Position numbers and translations under genes: made by a program
NCBI RefSeq assembly: GCF_014650695.1
Contig: NZ_BMVL01000005.1
Span: forward strand, 469,075-533,074
Reading direction: 5' to 3'
Length of the DNA stretch: 64,000 nucleotides
Source: Streptomyces avidinii
GTDB lineage: Bacteria > Actinomycetota > Actinomycetes > Streptomycetales > Streptomycetaceae
Notes under the pieces: model-generated
Database searches by the model: none
What the model was told of the DNA's origin: nothing
The model's input: the letters and a program-made list of their open reading frames with translations, nothing else
In this document: piece after piece, positions 59,689 through 64,000 of the stretch
Numbering within the stretch: position 1 is the stretch's first letter
Layout: each line of letters starts with the position of its first letter

Positions 59689-62409
59689 TCAGCCGGCCTT
59701 CGACCGGCGGGCCACGAGCTTGCCCAGCTCCCATACGAGCAGGAGCGCGAGGCCGGCCAGCACCGCCCAGCCGAACTGCCGCGCGTCGATCTCGGTCGTC
59801 CCGAGGATGCGCTGGAAGCCGTCCAGTTGGGTCACGAGCACCGCCAGCGCGAACTGGGCCAGGGCGACCCAGTTCATCTGTTTGCTGTCGAACGTCGACG
59901 TCGTCAGCACGGAATCCGTCTCGCTGCGGCACTCGAACGCCGCGACGATCAGGCAGAGCGAGAAGGCGGTGAAGGCGATCGACCGGCCCGTCGCCGTGCT
60001 CCCGTAGCGGCTCTCTCCGAGCTGGATCAGCCCGAGCAGGAGGACGGTGACCGCCAGTCCGCCCAGTCCGACCGTGACCAGCACGGGCCGCGTCAGCACC
60101 GACTCCCCGCGCGGCCGCGGTCTGCGCCGCATGAGTCCGGCGCTCTCCCGGTCGAAGCCGAGCGCGAAGCCGAACGAGGCGTTGACGACGAAGTGGATCC
60201 ACAGCACCTGCGGAGGGGTGAACGGCTCACCCGCGGCGATGTTGAAGACGGTGGCGCCGAGGAACGTCAGCACGAAGGTGACCAGCAGGAGTAGGACGAA
60301 CCGGATGTACTTGGTCAGGTTGTCGTAGATCGTCCGGCCCTGCTCCACGGCGTAGACGATGGTCGCGAAGTTGTCGTCGGAGAGGATCATGCGGCCGGCG
60401 TTCTTCGCCACGTCCGTGCCGCTGCCCATGGCGATACCGATGTCGGCGGCCTTGATGGCGGGCGCGTCGTTGACGCCGTCCCCGGTCATCGCCACGACCT
60501 CGCCCTTCTTCTTGAGCGTGTTCGCGAGCAGCACCTTGTGTTCCGGCGCGACCCGCCCCACCACCCCGATCCCCTCGATGCGGGCGAGCTGCTCCTCCTC
60601 GCTCATGGCGGCGAAGTCGGAGCCGAGCACCGCCTCGCCGGGGATCCCGATCTGCCGGGCGATCGCCGCACCCGTCGTGACGTCGTCCCCGGTCACCAGG
60701 CGGACCCGGATGTGCGCCGCCTGCGCGTCGGCCACCGCGGCCCGGGCCTCCTCACGGGGCGGATCGACCATGCCGACGAGACTGGTCATCCGCAGCCCGG
60801 TGACGTACGCGAGCAGGTCGCCGTCCGGATCGAAGCCGTCCGGGTCCAGGTCGCGCATGGCCGCGGCCATCACCCGGCGCCCCTCGCCGCCCATCCGCTC
60901 GCTCTCCTCCTCGGCCCGGCGGAGCAGGTCGGCGTCCCAGGGGACGCTCTCGCCCGCCGCGAGCGCGGTGGCGGCCCGCGCCATCACCGCCGGGGCCGCT
61001 CCCTTGACGAAGCAGCGAACGACCGGCCGCCCGGAGGCGTCGACCGCCGAGTGGAAGGTGGCCATCAGCTTGTACTCGGGGTCGAACGGGAGGGTGGCGA
61101 GGCGGGGCAGCGCGTCCCTCGTGGCATCGGTGTCCAGGCCGGCCTTGTGCGCGAGCACCAGCAGCGCGCCCTCGGTGGGGTCGCCCACCACCGCGCCGTC
61201 CACCAGCTTGGCGTCGCTGGCCACCACGTAGGGCAGGATCGCGTCCTCGATCCCCGCGGCGGACCCGGCCGCGTGGTGGACCTTGCCCTCGAGTCCGTAG
61301 CCCGTGCCCGAGACGGTGTACCGGTCGGTCGGGCTCAGCACCTCGACGGCGGTCATCTGGTTCATGGTCAGGGTGCCGGTCTTGTCCGAGTTGATCGCCG
61401 AGGTGAACGCCAGCGTCTCCACCGACGGCAGCTCCTTGACGATGGCGTTCCGCTTCGCCAGGTTCAGACTCCCGACCGACAGGATCGCCTGGGTCACCGT
61501 CGGCAGTGCCTCGGGGATCGCCGCGATGGCCAGCGAGACCGCGCTGACGAACAGCACGTCCCAGGCCTGGTCCCGCTGGCGTCCCAGGGCGAACATCACG
61601 ATCATGGTCAGGCCCGCAGCCGCCGTGATCCACAGGGTCAGCCGGTCGAGCTCCCTGGTCAGCGGCGGCACCTCCTTCTCGGTGGCCGCCAGCATTCCGG
61701 AGATCTTGCCGAGCTCGGTGCCCGCACCGGTCGCGGTGACGACCATGACGCCGCTGCCGTGGGTGACCGGGGTGTTCATGAACGCCGTGTTGGTCCGGTC
61801 CCCGGGCGAAAGGTCGCTGCCCGGCAGCGCGCCGGTCTGCTTCGCGGCCGGCACGCTCTCGCCGGTGAGCGCCGACTCGTCGATCTGCAGGGCGCTGGCC
61901 TCGACGAGACGTCCGTCCGCCGGCACCTGGTCCCCGGCGGAGATCAGCACGACATCGCCCCCGACGAGCAGTTCGGCGGGGAGCTCGGCCTCCGTACCGT
62001 CCCTGCGCACCCGCGCCGTCGCCTTCATCATCGACTTCAGCGCGTTCATGGCGCTCTCGGCCTTGCCCTCCTGGCGCAGACCCACGACCGCGTTCAGCAG
62101 GGTCAGCACGATCAGCAGGATCGCGGTGGTCCACTCCTGGATGACCAGCGAGACGATCGCCGCGGCCACGAGGACGAGCTGCATGTAACTGCGGTACTGC
62201 GCAAGGAAACGGCGCCAGGCCGGAGTCCGCTGCTCCTCGGGCAGCGCGTTCGGGCCGTGCGCGGCCAGGAGCTCGGCGGCCCGCGCGGCGGACAGGCCGG
62301 ACTCGGGATCGACACCGAACGCCGCCACGACCTCCTCGGGGGAGCGCGCGTACCAGCTGTCCCCGGCAGCCCGGGACCGTTCCGCCGGGGAATCCGACCG
62401 CACCGTCAT
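59689..62409 (-). CDS. Cation-transporting P-type ATPase (P2 type)
   Basis: This 906-residue pump shows an N-terminal cation-ATPase domain, DQVPADGRLVEASALQIDES with LTGES (actuator), AAIPEALPTVTQAIL in helix 4, SDKTGTLTMNQM (phosphorylated Asp), KGAAP (nucleotide site), MVDPPREEA, TGDGVNDAPAIKAADIG (hinge) and a C-terminal six-helix block. This fits the Ca2+/Na+-type P2 ATPases common in actinobacteria. Helix 4 has IPEAL where IPEGL is usual, and INSDKTG replaces the common ICSDKTG. It lies 70 bases after PPK2 and 13 bases before the SulP gene. Confidence 0.93.
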   Translation of the reverse strand: MTVRSDSPAERSRAAGDSWYARSPEEVVAAFGVDPESGLSAARAAELLAAHGPNALPEEQRTPAWRRFLAQYRSYMQLVLVAAAIVSLVIQEWTTAILLIVLTLLNAVVGLRQEGKAESAMNALKSMMKATARVRRDGTEAELPAELLVGGDVVLISAGDQVPADGRLVEASALQIDESALTGESVPAAKQTGALPGSDLSPGDRTNTAFMNTPVTHGSGVMVVTATGAGTELGKISGMLAATEKEVPPLTRELDRLTLWITAAAGLTMIVMFALGRQRDQAWDVLFVSAVSLAIAAIPEALPTVTQAILSVGSLNLAKRNAIVKELPSVETLAFTSAINSDKTGTLTMNQMTAVEVLSPTDRYTVSGTGYGLEGKVHHAAGSAAGIEDAILPYVVASDAKLVDGAVVGDPTEGALLVLAHKAGLDTDATRDALPRLATLPFDPEYKLMATFHSAVDASGRPVVRCFVKGAAPAVMARAATALAAGESVPWDADLLRRAEEESERMGGEGRRVMAAAMRDLDPDGFDPDGDLLAYVTGLRMTSLVGMVDPPREEARAAVADAQAAHIRVRLVTGDDVTTGAAIARQIGIPGEAVLGSDFAAMSEEEQLARIEGIGVVGRVAPEHKVLLANTLKKKGEVVAMTGDGVNDAPAIKAADIGIAMGSGTDVAKNAGRMILSDDNFATIVYAVEQGRTIYDNLTKYIRFVLLLLVTFVLTFLGATVFNIAAGEPFTPPQVLWIHFVVNASFGFALGFDRESAGLMRRRPRPRGESVLTRPVLVTVGLGGLAVTVLLLGLIQLGESRYGSTATGRSIAFTAFSLCLIVAAFECRSETDSVLTTSTFDSKQMNWVALAQFALAVLVTQLDGFQRILGTTEIDARQFGWAVLAGLALLLVWELGKLVARRSKAG

Positions 62410-62479
62410 GGTTGTGCCTCCGATCCGGGGCCGCGGACGCATCCGGGCCGGCCGTACGCCGTACGCCGTCCGAGGGCCG

Positions 62480-63511
62480 CTAGCGGCCCTTCTTCCTCGC
62501 CCTGCCCTTGGCCCTGGCCCTGCCCCTGCGCCCGGCCCTGTCCTCGTCCCCGTGTCCGCCGGCCCGGGCCCCCGCCGGATGCCGGGCGGCGTACGGATCG
62601 GCCGGCGCCCCGGCAGGGGCCTCCCGCTCCAGGCCCCGTTTCGCGACGAGGAGGTCCTTGCGCACCTCCTCCGCCACCTCGGGGTACTGCGGATCGATCT
62701 CCATCAGGGTGTGCGCGAGGATCGCCGCCGCGGAGATGCGCGCGAACCACTTCCGGTCCGCCGGTACGACGTACCACGGCGCCCACTTCGTACTCGTGGC
62801 CGACAGCATCTCGGAGAAGGCGTCCTGGTAGTCGTCCCACCGGCGCCGCTCCCGGACATCGGCGGCGGAGAACTTCCAGTTCTTCTCCGGCAGGTCGATC
62901 CGTTTCAGGAAGCGGGTGCGCTGCTCCTCCTTGGACAGGTTCAGGAAGATCTTCACCACCTTGAACCCGTTGTCCGTGAGGTAGTGCTCCCAGCGGTTGA
63001 TCTCGCGGTAGCGGCGGTCCCAGAGGCCCTCCCCGAGCGCGCGCTCCGGCAGCTTCTGGCGCAGGAGGACCTCGGGGTGGACCCGTACGACGAGGACCTC
63101 CTCGTAGTGCGAGCGGTTGAAGATGGCGATCTCGCCGCGCGAGGGCAGCCGCCGGGCGTAGCGCCACAGGTAGTCGTGGTCGAGTTCCTCGGCGGACGGC
63201 ACTTTGAAGCTGCTGACCCGGACGCCCTGGGGGTTGACGCCGCTCATCACGTGGCGGATCGTCCCGTCCTTGCCGCCGGCATCCAGCGCCTGGAGGCAGA
63301 GCACCACGCCGTACGTGCCCTGGGCGGCCAGCCGTTCCTGGTACTCGGCGAGCAGCGACACTCCGGTCCGCAGCAGCTCGACGCCGTCCCGCTTCTTCAT
63401 GCCGGCCTTGTAGCGGGGGTCGAAGTCGCGGGCCAGGTGCACCTCGGATCCGGGTCGTACCCGCAGTGGCTCGATGAAGTCGGCGATGCGTTCTGCTCTG
63501 TGGTCCGCCAT
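62480..63511 (-). CDS. ppk2: Polyphosphate kinase 2 family protein
   Basis: This 343-residue protein has the PPK2 domain: YGVVLCLQALDAGGKDGTIR (Walker A), HVMSGVNPQGVRVSSFKVPS, HDYLWRYARRLPSRGEIAIF, NRSHYEEVLVVRVHPEV (Walker B region with the Arg/Asp of the lid) and KIFLNLSKEEQRTRFLKRID. The GGKDGTIRHVMSGVNPQG form is typical of PPK2 enzymes that make nucleotides from polyphosphate (class III-like). The last 45 residues are a basic Arg/Lys/Gly tail that may bind polyphosphate. ATG 63511 overlaps the stop of the upstream gene (ATGA). Confidence 0.93.
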   Translation of the reverse strand: MADHRAERIADFIEPLRVRPGSEVHLARDFDPRYKAGMKKRDGVELLRTGVSLLAEYQERLAAQGTYGVVLCLQALDAGGKDGTIRHVMSGVNPQGVRVSSFKVPSAEELDHDYLWRYARRLPSRGEIAIFNRSHYEEVLVVRVHPEVLLRQKLPERALGEGLWDRRYREINRWEHYLTDNGFKVVKIFLNLSKEEQRTRFLKRIDLPEKNWKFSAADVRERRRWDDYQDAFSEMLSATSTKWAPWYVVPADRKWFARISAAAILAHTLMEIDPQYPEVAEEVRKDLLVAKRGLEREAPAGAPADPYAARHPAGARAGGHGDEDRAGRRGRARAKGRARKKGR

Positions 63512-63837
63512 CAGCCCTCGGCCTCCCCCTTGCGTGCCGGGCCGGGAACGGCGCGGAAGGCGGCGGCGAGCGCCTTCCGGGACCTGCGCTCGGCCAGGAT
63601 CGGGACGTAGTTCCTGACCCGGGCCCCGCGGAAGGAGTCGTAGGCGGCCGTGACCGCCGCCTCCACGGTGGCCGGGTCGACCGAGGGGTAGGCCGTCCTC
63701 AGCCGCTGGACGGTGTCCCGGACGGACGCGAGTTCCTCCGCAGGGGGCTGCACCTCGGCGGATTCCGGTGCCCCCGGTTCGTCGAGAACCTGGCCGGTGC
63801 CGGCCCGTTCCGCGCCCGCGAGCGTTTCAGCTGCCAT
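63511..63837 (-). CDS. Three-helix-bundle dimerisation domain protein
   Basis: The 108-residue protein ends in ELASVRDTVQRLRTAYPSVD, TVEAAVTAAYDSFRGARVRN and YVPILAERRSRKAL. This matches the small three-helix-bundle dimerisation domain seen in many actinobacterial proteins and pairing with stress or DNA-binding partners. The N-terminal 45 residues are disordered. Its TGA overlaps the start of ppk2, so the two are translated together. ATG 63837 is preferred over an ATG 14 codons earlier because it begins a natural MAAETLAG start. Confidence 0.75.
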   Translation of the reverse strand: MAAETLAGAERAGTGQVLDEPGAPESAEVQPPAEELASVRDTVQRLRTAYPSVDPATVEAAVTAAYDSFRGARVRNYVPILAERRSRKALAAAFRAVPGPARKGEAEG

Positions 63838-63947
63838 GTCCCACGACCTTCGGACCGTCGATCCGCACATTCCCGCCAACGGATGTGTCTCGGGGTCATT
63901 CTCTGCTCAACCGGACAAGATCGCCCTCTGTCGGACCGGAGGCGTCC

Positions 63948-64000
63948 TCAGCGCGCGGCAAGCCGCTCCATGAGGGCGGCGCTGCGCGCCAGCACCTCGC
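63948..64000 (-). CDS. C-terminal end of an unidentified gene (partial)
   Basis: The last 16 codons of a minus-strand frame read EVLARSAALMERLAAR and stop with TGA at 63948-63950. The rest lies beyond the window. The amphipathic helix gives no hint of function. Confidence 0.4.
   Translation of the reverse strand, partial: EVLARSAALMERLAAR

Overview
The window reads as a chromosomal segment of a Streptomyces-type actinomycete. GC content is very high with GC-rich third codon positions, and GTG or TTG starts preceded by AAGGAG/GGAGG-like ribosome sites are common. It carries families typical of the genus: DUF6480, DUF5709, DUF6479, a subtilisin-inhibitor-like protein with a TTA codon, several SpoIIE/STAS/HATPase regulators, and HxlR and ArsR-type regulators. 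No rRNA, tRNA, CRISPR array or complete insertion sequence was seen.

Layout. 1-5.3 kb: the end of a serine hydrolase, two STAS anti-sigma antagonists, an overlapping methyltransferase / CDGSH iron-sulfur / iron redox enzyme operon, and small stress-type proteins (DUF6480, DUF5709, HopJ-like). 5.2-8.5 kb: LysR regulator divergent from an SDR-tautomerase operon, then a secreted TIM-barrel-like protein behind an 11-bp-period direct repeat. 8.6-18.5 kb: small hypothetical genes, a lamin-tail protein, a membrane-anchored Mrr-like nuclease, hydrolases, regulators and gene remnants. 18.7-22 kb: HxlR regulator divergent from an MBL hydrolase / NAD-binding reductase / MFS operon. 22-28.4 kb: an integrase remnant, DUF4240 and DUF1036-like genes, CsbD, an oleate hydratase pseudogene, a HEAT/MerR-HEAT pair and a protease inhibitor.

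28.4-40.1 kb is a signalling island. It holds an exported hydrolase, a GAF-PAS-GAF-SpoIIE-HATPase protein, a membrane PP2C phosphatase, a SulP transporter, a CYP152-type P450 peroxygenase and, most strikingly, one protein joining a complete APC-type permease to SpoIIE phosphatase and HATPase kinase domains, translationally coupled to an unknown 223-residue protein.

40.3-45.2 kb is a graveyard: MFS and ABC-ATPase stubs; isocitrate lyase, malate synthase and 3-hydroxyacyl-CoA dehydrogenase collapsed into about 1.2 kb; a beheaded enoyl-CoA hydratase facing them; and a beheaded dihydropteroate synthase. An intact deoxynucleoside kinase sits among them.

45.2-64 kb is orderly again: metE under a cobalamin riboswitch, an amino-acid permease operon, an FGGY kinase with two coupled flavoproteins resembling GlpA and GlpB, a CPBP protease, a membrane alpha/beta hydrolase, and an operon-like run of three-helix-bundle protein, PPK2, P-type ATPase and SulP transporter. 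Regulation by partner switching (SpoIIE phosphatases, STAS antagonists, HATPase anti-sigma kinases) is the recurring theme. Function calls come from recognising families by eye and no database search was run.
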